A stretch of 64,000 bases of DNA from Erythrobacter sp. QSSC1-22B (GTDB lineage Bacteria; Pseudomonadota; Alphaproteobacteria; Sphingomonadales; Sphingomonadaceae). The translations under genes were made by a program, and so were the position numbers. Below, one piece after another: positions 27,196 to 37,009 of the stretch; the first letter of the stretch is position 1, and every line of letters starts with the position of its first letter. Below the pieces are notes generated by a model. That model saw nothing but the letters and a program-made list of their open reading frames with translations, did no database searches and was not told where the DNA came from. The DNA is taken from positions 558,001-622,000 of the forward strand of contig NZ_LZRP01000001.1 in NCBI RefSeq assembly GCF_001678665.1, read 5' to 3'.

Positions 27196-30100
27196 GCGCT
27201 CTCCTCCGTTTCGTCGTCGGCGAGCCGCGGCAGCCATTCCTCGAGCCGCATCAGCTGATCGTAATCCGAATAGCCCGCATAATCGGGATTGAACTTCGCG
27301 GTGAAAGGCTGCTCGCCCTTGATCCAGTCGGCGATTGCGCCCTTGAGGTAGCGTTCGGTCTCGGGGAGGAAATCCTCGGGCGCGAGGCCGCTGCGCTTTT
27401 TGCCCTGCTTGAGCGGGGTTTCGACATAGCCGAAGCCGAAGCGGTTATCCTCGTCCTTCGATTTGCCGAGCGACCAGTATTCGAAAGCGCCGGGTTCGCC
27501 CGACACGGTGCCGAAACCGCCGGCGCGCGCAATCATCCCGAGCAGACCGAGCTGGAGCGCGAAGCCCTGCTCGACCATGCTGGCCGAAGGCGGCGAGCCG
27601 GTCTTGTAGTCGACGATAACAAGCGTGCCGTCCGACAGCCGGTCGATCCGGTCGGCGCGGCCGTGCAGCTTGACTCCGTCGACCTGCATATCACCCTTGC
27701 GCTCCCAGCCGACAACGCTGCGATCCTCGTAGCTTGTGACACTTTCTTCGATCCATTCGAGCGCGGCTAGCAACCTGGGCTGCCACAATCCGCGCATCAG
27801 CGGATGGGCGTTTTTCTCGATCATGACTGCGTCCATAATCGGGGCCAGCTTCGCCCCCTGGTCGCTCTCGCGCGCAGCGTGCCAGCGTTCGAGAATGGCA
27901 TGAGCGACCTCGCCCTGCCACGCCGGCGAGGGTGCCGCCTCGAGCGCGTCGAGCGTGCGCAGTCCGAGAATCGAAGCGGCGTAGAACTGGAAGGGATCGC
28001 CGCGCAGCCGGTCGAGCGCGGTGACCGCGATCGGCACATCGCGCTGCGCCGCGCTGGGCATGGGTTTGGGCCGCGGATAGGGTACTGGCAGCGACTGCGG
28101 CCGCCCCATCGCGCGCGCCAGTTCGATCGCGCCTGTCTCCTGGTGGCGCGGCAGCAATTCGCCCAGCAACGCCTGGACCCGCAGCAGGAAGCGCGAGGGG
28201 ATCGCCGGCCCCGCCTCATCGCGCGCGGCGCGGCTGAGCACCACCTCGGGTGCGCCGAGCGCGCCGGCAAGGTCATGCGCCGAGAGCCCGCTGCGGAACT
28301 CTGCTCCGGGCACGCCGAGTGCGCGCAGCACGGTCGGCGCCAGCAATGCATCGACCCCGCCGCGCGGCGGCCAGACGCCCTCGTTGAGGCCCGCGCAGAT
28401 CACCAGTTCGGCGCGGCTCATCCGCGATTCGAGCAGGCCGTAGATCGCCACGCGCGGATGGCCGCCATAGGGCGGGCGCACCGCGACATCGTCCATTGCA
28501 TCGCGCAGCACGATATCGAGATCGCCGGCATCGGCCTGCGTTTCGGCCGCTCGGGCATGGAAGCGCAGATCCTCGACGAAGCGCGCCAGCGCGCGCCCGT
28601 CCTCGCGCGCCCACAGGCTCTCGCCGCACAGTGCCTCGCCAGCCGCGGCGAGCAAATCGAGCAAATCGGCGAGCGGCTGCGCGCCTTGACTTTCGACCAG
28701 CGGCACCAGTGCCGAGCGCAGCGCCGCCCACCATTCCGCCACACCGGGATCGTGCTTCGCCAACCGCGCAACCAGATCGTCGAGCGGCTCCAGCCCTTCG
28801 CGCGGTCGCGGTCCGCGCAATTCGCGCTCGACGATCCGCGCCTGCGCCAGCCATTCGCGCCGGTCCATCCCGCCGTGAACCAGCGGGTGCATGGCCAGCG
28901 CCATCAGCGCGACCGGCGCGGCGCCATTGGCGGCGACTTCGGCCAGCAGCAACATCAGCCGACCCGCCGCGGTGTCCGACAGCGGGCGACCGGCGGAATC
29001 ATCCGCCACGATCTCCCACCGCGCCAGATGATGGACCACACGCCTCGCCAGCGCACGGTCGGGGGTGATCACCGCGATCCGCTTTTCCGGGGTCTCCAGC
29101 GCCTCTCGCACCAGCAGCGCGATGGCCTGCGCTTCTTCTTCGGGATTGGCGGCCTGCATGATCCGGACGTTCGAGAGGCGGCGTTTTTCGGCGGGCAGGT
29201 CGACCCATTCGCGGCTCGCGATGGGCGGCAGGAAGAGGTTGGAGATCGCATGGCTGCGCTCGGGCGGCGCGGCGGCGGCGCCCTTGCGGTGCCATTGCTG
29301 CACCTCCTCGCGCGCGACGCCCATCCGGTTGAGCAGCAGCTTGAGGTGGTATTGCGGATGCGCCACGGCATCCTGGCGCGCGAAGGGCTCCGCTCCCGGC
29401 TCGGGCGCCGCGCCGGCACGGCCCAGCTCATCCCAGACCGCATCGGACAGCGACAGGTCGAGATCGGGCAGCACCACCGCGCCCTCGGGCAATTCGCTAA
29501 CGACGCGCAACAGGCCCGCGAGCGCGGGCGCCGCACTGGTTACCCCGGCAGCGACGATGGGGGTTGCGGGCGGGTTCTCGCGCCAGCGCCGCGCGGCGTG
29601 TTCGAACAATCGGTTGCGCCGCGCCGCGCTATCTACCGCGCCCTGCTCGCCCAGCCAGGCCAACCACCGCGCCTGTACCCGCGCGAAGGTTCGCAGCGAG
29701 GCCTGCCAATGCGCCGAGAGCTCTCCGACAAGCTCCAGCACATTCGCGCCAACCAGTTCCTCGGGGCCGATGTCCTCGACCAGCAGCCGGTCCATCGTGG
29801 CACCGGTCTCGCGCGCCAGCCGCAGCAGGGTCGCACCCTTGGGCGCATCGCTGCCCATTTCCTCGCCGATCAGCCGCGCCAGCGCCAGCCAGCGGCGGGT
29901 CGGGTCGATGGCGCGAGGGATATCCGGCGCGCCCAGCGGATCGAGCAGCGCGCCCAGCGCCTCGTCGAGATCGAGATCGCCGACCACCGCCATCCGCGGC
30001 ATCAGCAGCCCGGCCCGATCTTCCTCGCCGGCGTGGCGGATAAAGGCTGCGGTGACGATCCGCTGCGCGCGCGAACTCGGCAGCAGCAGCGTAAGTTTTG

Positions 30101-30212
30101 CGAGCCCGAATTCGGGATCCCGGTAGCGCGGCACCAGCCCCGCCACCAGCGCATCGGCAAAACCGCGATGCGCAGCAATCGAATAGATCCGCGGGTGGTG
30201 CGCTTCAGCCAC
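27192..30212 (-). CDS. addB: Double-strand-break repair protein AddB (alphaproteobacterial type)
   Basis: A 1006-residue partner of AddA. It begins AEAHHPRIYSIAAHRGFADALVAG, has a central inactive helicase-like region (FSRAELVICAGLNEGVWPP-like segment) and ends with a PD-(D/E)XK nuclease, TLVIVDYKTGSPP followed by LQLGLLGMIA. A longer reading reaches 30329, but it runs through the murU gene; the GTG at 30212 overlaps the murU stop by 8 bp and gives the family's usual beginning. Order addB then addA in an overlapping operon is typical. Confidence 0.93.
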   Translation of the reverse strand: MAEAHHPRIYSIAAHRGFADALVAGLVPRYRDPEFGLAKLTLLLPSSRAQRIVTAAFIRHAGEEDRAGLLMPRMAVVGDLDLDEALGALLDPLGAPDIPRAIDPTRRWLALARLIGEEMGSDAPKGATLLRLARETGATMDRLLVEDIGPEELVGANVLELVGELSAHWQASLRTFARVQARWLAWLGEQGAVDSAARRNRLFEHAARRWRENPPATPIVAAGVTSAAPALAGLLRVVSELPEGAVVLPDLDLSLSDAVWDELGRAGAAPEPGAEPFARQDAVAHPQYHLKLLLNRMGVAREEVQQWHRKGAAAAPPERSHAISNLFLPPIASREWVDLPAEKRRLSNVRIMQAANPEEEAQAIALLVREALETPEKRIAVITPDRALARRVVHHLARWEIVADDSAGRPLSDTAAGRLMLLLAEVAANGAAPVALMALAMHPLVHGGMDRREWLAQARIVERELRGPRPREGLEPLDDLVARLAKHDPGVAEWWAALRSALVPLVESQGAQPLADLLDLLAAAGEALCGESLWAREDGRALARFVEDLRFHARAAETQADAGDLDIVLRDAMDDVAVRPPYGGHPRVAIYGLLESRMSRAELVICAGLNEGVWPPRGGVDALLAPTVLRALGVPGAEFRSGLSAHDLAGALGAPEVVLSRAARDEAGPAIPSRFLLRVQALLGELLPRHQETGAIELARAMGRPQSLPVPYPRPKPMPSAAQRDVPIAVTALDRLRGDPFQFYAASILGLRTLDALEAAPSPAWQGEVAHAILERWHAARESDQGAKLAPIMDAVMIEKNAHPLMRGLWQPRLLAALEWIEESVTSYEDRSVVGWERKGDMQVDGVKLHGRADRIDRLSDGTLVIVDYKTGSPPSASMVEQGFALQLGLLGMIARAGGFGTVSGEPGAFEYWSLGKSKDEDNRFGFGYVETPLKQGKKRSGLAPEDFLPETERYLKGAIADWIKGEQPFTAKFNPDYAGYSDYDQLMRLEEWLPRLADDETEESA

Positions 30213-30927
30213 CCCGAAGGACTTCGGCGGCGGTTTTGAGGTGCTCGGGCCGCCCGACTTCGATCCACCGACCGGTGAAGGCCGCGCCGTAAAGCCGCCC
30301 CTCCCCGATGGCGCGATCCCACAACACATTGGTCGAGAACTTGCCCTCGGGCGGGTCGCGCAGCAGGCGGTGCGAGAGCAGCTGTATGCCGGTGAAGATG
30401 AAGGGCGCGATCCGCGACGGCAGCTTGCGGCTCAACCGCCCGCCGCCGTCCATATAGAAATCGCCCGGCCCGGTGAAATTGTGCGTCTGGCTGTGCGACA
30501 CCAGCAGCAGCAGCGCGTCCATCCGCTCCGGGTCCCACACCGCCGAAAGATCGGCGAAGGCATTGCGCGGGCCTTCAAGCCAGATGCTGTCGGCGTTGGA
30601 GCAGAACACCGGATCGGGGAGCAGCCCCGCATCGCGCGCCTTGACCAGCCCGCCGCCGGTTTCGAGCAGCGCCTCGCGCTCATCGGAAATTACAACTTCG
30701 GGCGATTGGCGATCCCGCACGTGCGCCTCGAGCGCATCGGCGAGATAGTGCACATTGACCACCGCGCGCGCGACACCCGCATCTGCCAGCCGGTCGAGCG
30801 TATAGTCGATCAGCGCCTTGCCCGCGACCCGCACCAGCGGCTTGGGCTGGCTGGCGGTAAGCGGTCGCATCCGCTTGCCCAGCCCTGCGGCCATGACCAT
30901 GGCGGTGTCGGATACGAGACCGGTCAT
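30205..30927 (-). CDS. murU: Sugar-phosphate nucleotidyltransferase, MurU-like
   Basis: A 240-residue nucleotidyltransferase with the signature VMAAGLGKRMRPLTASQPKPLVRVAGK at the N-terminus (first part VMAAGLGKRMRPLT) and metal-binding FCSNADSIW. Next to the AmgK-like kinase it fits MurU, which turns MurNAc-1-phosphate into UDP-MurNAc in peptidoglycan recycling, bypassing de novo synthesis and the fosfomycin target. The start at 30927 overlaps the kinase stop as ATGA. A generic mannose-1-phosphate-type transferase is the alternative. Confidence 0.85.
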   Translation of the reverse strand: MTGLVSDTAMVMAAGLGKRMRPLTASQPKPLVRVAGKALIDYTLDRLADAGVARAVVNVHYLADALEAHVRDRQSPEVVISDEREALLETGGGLVKARDAGLLPDPVFCSNADSIWLEGPRNAFADLSAVWDPERMDALLLLVSHSQTHNFTGPGDFYMDGGGRLSRKLPSRIAPFIFTGIQLLSHRLLRDPPEGKFSTNVLWDRAIGEGRLYGAAFTGRWIEVGRPEHLKTAAEVLRGG

Positions 30928-31898
30928 GCGATCGTCCCGCCGCTGCGGTCGCGCAAATCCTGCGGGATATTGGCGTCGAACCAGCGGGCGACGGGGGCGA
31001 GCGCGGGGTGGCGCAGGTCGCGCTCCATCGCGTTCCACACCCGCGGGATCAGGTCGAGATAGCGCGGCTTGCCATCGCGTTTCGCAAGGCGCGTAAATAT
31101 GCCGACGATCTTGGCGTTGCGCTGCGCGCCGAGCCGCGCGTAATCGGCCTCGAACTCGGCGTCCGCTTCGACGGCGGTGCGATAGCGGTCGAGCATCGCT
31201 CGTTCCAACTCCACAGAGACCTCGCGCCGGGCATCCTGCAGCAGCGAGACCAGATCATAGGCGCGATGGCCCACAAGCGCGTCCTGGAAATCGATCAGCC
31301 CCTGCGTACCATCGGGTGGCAGCATGATGTTCTCGGCGTGATAATCGCGCAGCACGGTCACGCCGGGTCGCTGGCGCGGGAGCAGCGGTTCGAGCACCGC
31401 TCGCCACGCGGCGGTATAGCCTGCCGCGTCGACCGACAGGTCTGCCGCCGGACAGTACCATTCGGTCAGCAGGTCTGCCTCGCGCTGGTAGACCGACATG
31501 TCGTAAGGATCGAACGCGCCGGGCGGTTTGCGATGCAGTTCGACCAGCGCATCCACCGCCGCCGCGTAGATCGACTGCTCCTGCTGGGGATATTCGTCGA
31601 GCCATTCGCGCATCCGCTGCTCGCCGAAATCCTCGGTCAGCACCCAGCCATCCTGCGCACGCTCGGCGATGATCCGCGGCGAGCGCATGCCATGCTCGTC
31701 CAGCCAGCGCGCAACATAGAGAAACGGACGCGGGTCTTCCTCGGGCGGCGGCGCATGCATCAGCATCGCCGTCTCGCCACCGCGATGGAGACGGAAATAG
31801 CGGCGGAACGAGGCATCGCCGGGCAGCGGCGCGATCGTCGCCCCGCTCCAGCCGGCATATTCGATAAAGGACTCAAGCCCATGGGGAAATTCGCTCAT
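30924..31898 (-). CDS. amgK: Aminoglycoside-phosphotransferase-fold sugar kinase, AmgK-like
   Basis: A 324-residue APH-fold kinase. Catalytic features are the Brenner-type loop VLRDYHAENIMLPP and the metal-binding GLIDFQDALVGHRAYDLVSLL. With MurU next door it fits AmgK, the anomeric kinase that phosphorylates MurNAc and GlcNAc at C1 during cell-wall recycling. The start at 31898 overlaps the tsaE stop as ATGA and yields the N-terminus MSEFPHGLESFIEYAGW. Both ends overlap their neighbours, so it is translated as part of the divL-to-addA operon. Confidence 0.87.
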   Translation of the reverse strand: MSEFPHGLESFIEYAGWSGATIAPLPGDASFRRYFRLHRGGETAMLMHAPPPEEDPRPFLYVARWLDEHGMRSPRIIAERAQDGWVLTEDFGEQRMREWLDEYPQQEQSIYAAAVDALVELHRKPPGAFDPYDMSVYQREADLLTEWYCPAADLSVDAAGYTAAWRAVLEPLLPRQRPGVTVLRDYHAENIMLPPDGTQGLIDFQDALVGHRAYDLVSLLQDARREVSVELERAMLDRYRTAVEADAEFEADYARLGAQRNAKIVGIFTRLAKRDGKPRYLDLIPRVWNAMERDLRHPALAPVARWFDANIPQDLRDRSGGTIA

Positions 31899-32332
31899 GG
31901 CATGCGGCCTTGCCAAGCTCCGCCGCCTTCCACAATGGCGCGCCGCCCCTCGCCCACCTTTTCCAGCGTTAAAGACAGGCAGCCAGGCTCCTGCGTGAAG
32001 CCGCCGGCACGTTCGGGCCATTCGGCCAGCAGCGCCGCACCCTCGCGGTAATCCTCGAGCCCGAGCTCCTCCGCCTCACGCGGGTGATCGAGGCGATAGA
32101 AATCGGCGTGGACCATCGGAGGGTCGAGCGCGTCGTAGCTCTCGACGATGGTGAAGGTCGGCGACGGCACCTCGCCGCGATGCCCCAGCGCAGCGAGCAC
32201 GGCACGCGCCAGCGTGGTCTTGCCCGCACCCAGATCGCCCGACAGCGCCACGACATCGCCTGCGCGCAGCTTGATGGCGATGCGCTGGCCAAGGCCTTCC
32301 ATCGCCGCGAGATCGGGAAGATCGATCATCAT
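31895..32332 (-). CDS. tsaE: tRNA threonylcarbamoyladenosine biosynthesis ATPase TsaE
   Basis: A 145-residue P-loop protein needed for the t6A37 modification of ANN-decoding tRNAs, working with TsaB and TsaD. Walker A is SGDLGAGKTTLARAVL, followed by the family motif VPSPTFTIVESYD and HADFYRLDHPREAEELGLEDY. Length is typical. Two adjacent ATGs (32332 and 32329) are possible; the first overlaps the kinase stop as ATGA. Confidence 0.95.
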   Translation of the reverse strand: MMIDLPDLAAMEGLGQRIAIKLRAGDVVALSGDLGAGKTTLARAVLAALGHRGEVPSPTFTIVESYDALDPPMVHADFYRLDHPREAEELGLEDYREGAALLAEWPERAGGFTQEPGCLSLTLEKVGEGRRAIVEGGGAWQGRMP

Positions 32333-34671
32333 GACAGCGTGATCGTCGCGCTGGTGCCAACACCCTTGCGGGTATGAATCTCGAGCGTGCCGCCATGCGC
32401 CTCGATCAGATGCCGCGCGAGCGGGATGCCCAGCCCCTGCCGCCGTTCGATCCCCTTGCCATCCTGCGTCGGCCGGATGCCTTCCAGCGCGCGCGCCAGC
32501 TCGTGCTGGGTCATGCCGCGACCATTGTCCGAAATGGTGATCTTCGTGACGCCCTTGTTCTGCCGCAGCTCGACGGAAATCTTGCCGTCGCGCTGGGTGG
32601 CGGTGATCGCGTTGTCGAGCAGGTGGGCAATCGCCCGGCGAATCTGCTGGGGATCGGCATCGACCTGCTTGCCCGGGTCGCCGCGCAGGTCGAGCGTCAG
32701 CCCCGCATCGACGATCGCCGCTTCGCGCTTGCGCACCACCTGGGTGATCAGCGGCAGCAATTCGAGCTTCTGCTTGGACAGCGGCATCAGCCCTGCCTCG
32801 CTCTGCGACAGGTCGAGGACGTTCTCGACCTGCTCGGTCAGCTTACCGACCGACAGCGAGATCGCTTCGGCGTAGTCGCGTGCCTGCGGGGTCAGTTCGC
32901 CCGCCACTCCGCTGGTGAGCAATTCGGCAAAGCCGCCGATCGAGGTCAGCGGAGTGCGGAATTCATAGCTCATATTGGCGAGGAAGCGCGTCATCACCGC
33001 GTCTGCTTCCTCGAGCGCGCGGTTGCGTTCGCGCAAGGCTTCCTCGGCCTGGCGCGAGGCGGTGACGTCGAGCACGGTAAGCAGGCCATTGCCGTCGGGC
33101 AGCGGCACCCCGGCGAACTCGAGCGTCCGACCGTCGTTGAGCTGGACATTGCTCTGCTTCTTCTTGCGGTCGAGCGTGGCCGAGCGGATGACAAGGTTGA
33201 TCGTGCCGACTTCCTTGGGATCGGCGAGTTGCAGGGTGATCGCCTCGAGCAGATCCTCCGCCATCGGGTGCCCGTCGAGCGCTTCGGGATTGAGCCCCCA
33301 GACCCCAGCGAAACTGCGGTTCCACAATTCGAGATGACCGTCGGGCGCGAACACGGCCAGCGCCTCGAACAGATTGTCGAAGGTCGCGGTCCGGGTGCGC
33401 AGCAGCGTGTCGCGCGTCGCCGACAGCGCCAGTTGCTCGGTGCGATCTTCCGCGATCATCACCAGCCCGCCATCGGGCATGGGCTGCGCGACGATCCGCA
33501 AATGGGTGGAATCACTCAATGGCCAGGCTTCGTCCTGGGTCTCGTCGGACAGAAACCACTCGCCGAGCTCGGCGCGCCAGGCGGGAAAGTCGCGAACCTC
33601 TGGGATGCGCCCGTTCTCGCGGGCGACCATGAGCATCTGTTCGAAGCCCGTCCTGTCGTTGACGATCCCCGGGGGGAGCGCGAAAACCCGGTGGAACGGC
33701 TGGTTCGCAAAAGTCATCCGCCGGCGGGCATCGAACTGGGCGACGCCGATCGAGAGCTGGTCGAGCATTGAGCGTTGCGCCTCGCGAAAAGCGCGGAACT
33801 CGCGTGCCTGCTCCTCCATCTCCTCGATATCGACCGCATAGCCGGCGATCCCCTCGCCGATCAACGGCAGGTCGGTGACGCGCATGGTCCGGCGCGCGCC
33901 CTTGATGGTGGCGCTCACGATACGCTCGATCGGCTTGCGCCGCTCGCCCGCCTGGCTCGCGACTTCGGCGGCGCTGGCTCCGTCGACTCTCTCGATCAGC
34001 TCGATCTGCTTGGCGACGACTTCGTCGGGGCTCTGCGCACCGACCGCAGCCACATAGGCGGTGTTGACCAGGCGCAGCTGCATCTGGGGGCTGCGAAACC
34101 ACATCGGCATCGGAGCGGCTTCGATCAGCCCGACCAGCGCGCCAAAATCTTCGCGCGCGCGCGCAGCCTCTTCGCGCAACACGCCGACCTCGTCCTCGCT
34201 TTCGGTAAAGTCGAACACCCAGACCAGCGCCGCGCCGCTGGGCGAGACATTGGGGTCGGCGAGCGATCCGCGCAGCGCCAGGGCACGCTTCGAGCCCTTG
34301 GGCTTGATCGACATCTGGAACGGCGCTGCGGTTTTCTGCGTGCGCCGGACATGGTTGGTCAGCTCCTCGAGCTGGTCCTCGTCCAGGCCGCCGGGACCCG
34401 AAGGCGAAAGTTCGCTGAGATATTGCGGCACCGCGGCCAGCCCAAACCAGCCGGCAAGCCGGTCGGGCGCCTCGATCCGCCCATCGGCACGCACCAGTAA
34501 GGGAATTGCGGGCGATTCCTCGATCATCCGCGACAGCCGCCGCACCGCGCGCTTGGTGCCCTCGGCGGCCTCGACCCTTATGCTGGCGCGGATCATGATC
34601 CAGCCCGCCGCGACGGTCCACAGCGCAAGCAGCAGACCGATCAGCGTCAGCAGAAGGGGCGAGGAATCCAT
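32329..34671 (-). CDS. divL: DivL-like sensor kinase with Tyr in place of the phospho-accepting His
   Basis: A 780-residue protein with one N-terminal membrane segment (LLLTLIGLLLALWTVAAGWI), several PAS-like domains, a dimerisation helix pair and a HATPase domain (N box RRAIAHLLDNAITA, ITISDNGRGM, QGLGIPLARHLIEAHGG). The H box reads ANMSYEFRTPLTSIGG: codon TAT (Tyr, residue 569) replaces the His that normally accepts phosphate. This is the established hallmark of Caulobacter DivL (Tyr550, similar length), which modulates the CckA kinase and binds DivK in cell-cycle control. The ATG at 34671 is chosen because the membrane segment follows directly. Confidence 0.87.
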   Translation of the reverse strand: MDSSPLLLTLIGLLLALWTVAAGWIMIRASIRVEAAEGTKRAVRRLSRMIEESPAIPLLVRADGRIEAPDRLAGWFGLAAVPQYLSELSPSGPGGLDEDQLEELTNHVRRTQKTAAPFQMSIKPKGSKRALALRGSLADPNVSPSGAALVWVFDFTESEDEVGVLREEAARAREDFGALVGLIEAAPMPMWFRSPQMQLRLVNTAYVAAVGAQSPDEVVAKQIELIERVDGASAAEVASQAGERRKPIERIVSATIKGARRTMRVTDLPLIGEGIAGYAVDIEEMEEQAREFRAFREAQRSMLDQLSIGVAQFDARRRMTFANQPFHRVFALPPGIVNDRTGFEQMLMVARENGRIPEVRDFPAWRAELGEWFLSDETQDEAWPLSDSTHLRIVAQPMPDGGLVMIAEDRTEQLALSATRDTLLRTRTATFDNLFEALAVFAPDGHLELWNRSFAGVWGLNPEALDGHPMAEDLLEAITLQLADPKEVGTINLVIRSATLDRKKKQSNVQLNDGRTLEFAGVPLPDGNGLLTVLDVTASRQAEEALRERNRALEEADAVMTRFLANMSYEFRTPLTSIGGFAELLTSGVAGELTPQARDYAEAISLSVGKLTEQVENVLDLSQSEAGLMPLSKQKLELLPLITQVVRKREAAIVDAGLTLDLRGDPGKQVDADPQQIRRAIAHLLDNAITATQRDGKISVELRQNKGVTKITISDNGRGMTQHELARALEGIRPTQDGKGIERRQGLGIPLARHLIEAHGGTLEIHTRKGVGTSATITLS

Positions 34672-34794
34672 CGCCGTCCAGCTATGCGCGAGTGGGCGGC
34701 GATGCAATGGGTTAGGGCCGCACCACCCCCCGGTCAGCTGCGGGGAGTAACGGTCCGGGGAGCGCCTTAGAGCGCAACCCCGGACCTTCGTGCC

Positions 34795-36204
34795 TCAGTA
34801 GCGGTAGTGCTCGGGCTTGAACGGACCCTCGACCGGAACGCCGATATAGTCGGCCTGGACCTTGCTCAGCTTGGTCAGCTTGACCCCGAGCTTGTCGAGA
34901 TGCAGCGCGGCGACCTTCTCGTCGAGATGCTTGGGCAGTACGTAGACGTCGTTCTCGTACTTGTCCTCGTTCTCCCACAGCTCGATCTGCGCCAGCACCT
35001 GATTGGTGAAGGAGCAGCTCATCACGAAGCTGGGGTGCCCGGTGGCGCAGGCGAGGTTCACCAGCCGTCCCTTGGCGAGAATGATGATCTCCTTGCCATC
35101 GGGGAACTTGACCAGATCGGTGCCGGGCTTGAGCTCGGTCCATTCGTAATTGTCGAGCGCCGAGATCTGGATCTCGCTGTCGAAATGGCCAATGTTGCAG
35201 ACGATCGCCATCGGCTTCATCGCCTTCATGTGCTCGGCGGTGATGACGTCCTCATTGCCGGTGGTGGTGCAGAAGATGTCGGCGCGGGTCACCGCATCCT
35301 CCATCGTCGTCACCTCGAAACCCTCCATCGCCGCCTGCAGCGCGCAGATCGGATCGATCTCGGTCACCAGCACGCGCGCGCCGCCGTTGCGCAGGCTCTG
35401 CGCCGAGCCCTTGCCGACATCGCCATAGCCCGCGACGCAGGCGACCTTGCCCGAGAGCATGACATCGGTGGCGCGGCGGATCGCATCGACCAGCGACTCG
35501 CGGCAGCCATAGAGATTGTCGAATTTCGACTTGGTGACACTGTCGTTCACATTGATCGCCGGGAACGGCAGCTTGTCCTGCTTGGCAAGATGATAGAGGC
35601 GATGGACCCCGGTGGTGGTCTCTTCCGAGACACCCTTGATTGCCTTGACGCTTTTGGTCAGATAGCCTGGCTTGCGCTTGAGGAAATCCTTGAGCGCGCG
35701 CTGCATCTCGATCTCTTCGGCGTTCTGCGGCTCGGGCATGGTCTCGCCCGCCTCGATCCGCGCGCCCCACAACGCGAACATGGTCGCATCGCCGCCATCG
35801 TCGAGGATCAGATTGGTGGTGAGGTCATGGTCGTCCTCGGTCGACCAGTCGAAGATCCGCCCGACATAGTCCCAGTAATCGGCCAGGCTCTCGCCCTTGA
35901 TCGCGAAGACCGGGATATCCTGAGCCGCGATCGCGGCGGCGGCGTGGTCCTGCGTCGAATAGATGTTGCAGGTCGCCCAGCGCACTTCGGCACCCAGTTC
36001 GACCAGCGTCTCGATCAGCACCGCGGTCTGGATCGTCATGTGCAGCGAGCCGGTGATCCGCGCGCCCTTGAGCGGCTTGGCGGCGCCGTATTCCTCGCGC
36101 GTGGCCATCAGCCCGGGCATTTCGGTTTCGGCGATGTTGATTTCCGCGCGGCCGTAATCGGCAAGCGCAATGTCCTTGATGACGTAGTCGGTGAAGTCGG
36201 TCAT
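34795..36204 (-). CDS. ahcY: Adenosylhomocysteinase
   Basis: A 469-residue S-adenosylhomocysteine hydrolase that splits SAH to adenosine and homocysteine, relieving inhibition of methyltransferases. Motifs are [16 protein letters not shown], the active-site [13 protein letters not shown] and the NAD-binding [14 protein letters not shown]; the C-terminus ends with the family's FKPEHYRY. The length includes the bacterial insertion seen in proteobacteria. The ATG at 36204 ([11 protein letters not shown]) fits the family; a longer open frame upstream is not supported. I looked for an SAH riboswitch in the leader and did not see one I could defend. Confidence 0.97.
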   Translation of the reverse strand: MTDFTDYVIKDIALADYGRAEINIAETEMPGLMATREEYGAAKPLKGARITGSLHMTIQTAVLIETLVELGAEVRWATCNIYSTQDHAAAAIAAQDIPVFAIKGESLADYWDYVGRIFDWSTEDDHDLTTNLILDDGGDATMFALWGARIEAGETMPEPQNAEEIEMQRALKDFLKRKPGYLTKSVKAIKGVSEETTTGVHRLYHLAKQDKLPFPAINVNDSVTKSKFDNLYGCRESLVDAIRRATDVMLSGKVACVAGYGDVGKGSAQSLRNGGARVLVTEIDPICALQAAMEGFEVTTMEDAVTRADIFCTTTGNEDVITAEHMKAMKPMAIVCNIGHFDSEIQISALDNYEWTELKPGTDLVKFPDGKEIIILAKGRLVNLACATGHPSFVMSCSFTNQVLAQIELWENEDKYENDVYVLPKHLDEKVAALHLDKLGVKLTKLSKVQADYIGVPVEGPFKPEHYRY

Positions 36205-36421
36205 GGGCGGTCCTTGGATTGTTATCGGGGCAAACTTGGGCACCGGGCATGGGAGCCGCAGCGGTGCGATTTTGTCGCTGCCTCTAACCTCTCGCCCGCC
36301 ACAGGGCAACTGGTGGGGAAGCGCTCGCTTGCCAAGGGGGCGGCATGAAAAGCGGTTGCACGGAACTGGCGCTGGGCTAAGCCGCGTCGGGACGGATAAC
36401 CACACAACAGGAGACGCGATC

Positions 36422-36901
36422 ATGACGATTTCGGTGGGCGACAAACTGCCCGATGTGAAACTGGTCAAGGCGACCCAGAACGGGCCCGAGCAGATCGCTG
36501 CCAGCGACTTCTTCGCGGGTCGCAAGGTGGCGCTGTTCTCGGTACCCGGCGCGTTCACCCCGACCTGTTCGGCAAAGCACCTGCCCGGCTATGTCGAGAA
36601 GGCGGACGAACTGCGCGCCAAAGGCGTCGACGAGATCGCCTGCACCGCGGTGAACGATGCCTTTGTCATGGGTGCGTGGAAGGACTCCGCCGGTTCGGAC
36701 GAGGTCACCATGCTCGCCGACGGCAATGGCGATTTCGCGCAAGCGATCGGCCTGACGATGGACGGGTCGGGCTTCGGAATGGGCCAGCGCGCCCAGCGCT
36801 ACTCGATGATCGTCGATGACGGCGTAGTGAAGGAACTCAATGTCGAGCAGCCGGGCGATTTCTCGGTTTCGAGTGCCGAGCATATGCTCAAGCAGCTCTA
36901 G
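36422..36901 (+). CDS. Peroxiredoxin (Prx5/AhpC-TSA type)
   Basis: A 159-residue thiol peroxidase of the Prx5 group. The peroxidatic site is [16 protein letters not shown], and a second Cys occurs in [14 protein letters not shown]. It reduces hydrogen peroxide and alkyl peroxides using glutaredoxin or thioredoxin. AGGAGACGCGATC precedes the ATG at 36422. It is divergent from ahcY and is followed by a clear bidirectional terminator. Confidence 0.94.
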   Translation: MTISVGDKLPDVKLVKATQNGPEQIAASDFFAGRKVALFSVPGAFTPTCSAKHLPGYVEKADELRAKGVDEIACTAVNDAFVMGAWKDSAGSDEVTMLADGNGDFAQAIGLTMDGSGFGMGQRAQRYSMIVDDGVVKELNVEQPGDFSVSSAEHMLKQL

Positions 36902-36934
36902 ACAGCTCTTCGGGCATTACCCCCGATACGCAAT

Positions 36935-36964
36935 AAAAAAGGGGCGCCCGAGAGGCGCCCCTTT
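36935..36964. terminator. Bidirectional intrinsic terminator
   Basis: An 8-bp stem GGGGCGCC-cgaga-GGCGCCCC is flanked by AAAAAA on the left and TTT on the right. It separates the convergent peroxiredoxin gene and the DUF2383 gene and can serve both. Confidence 0.88.
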
Positions 36965-37009
36965 CGATTCCATGACAATTCCATGAAACCGGTTGTTGAT
37001 CGATCCGGA

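Noticed and set aside
36205-36420. Possible SAH riboswitch before ahcY
   Set aside because: The leader has some short inverted repeats, but I could not fit the conserved SAH-riboswitch core.
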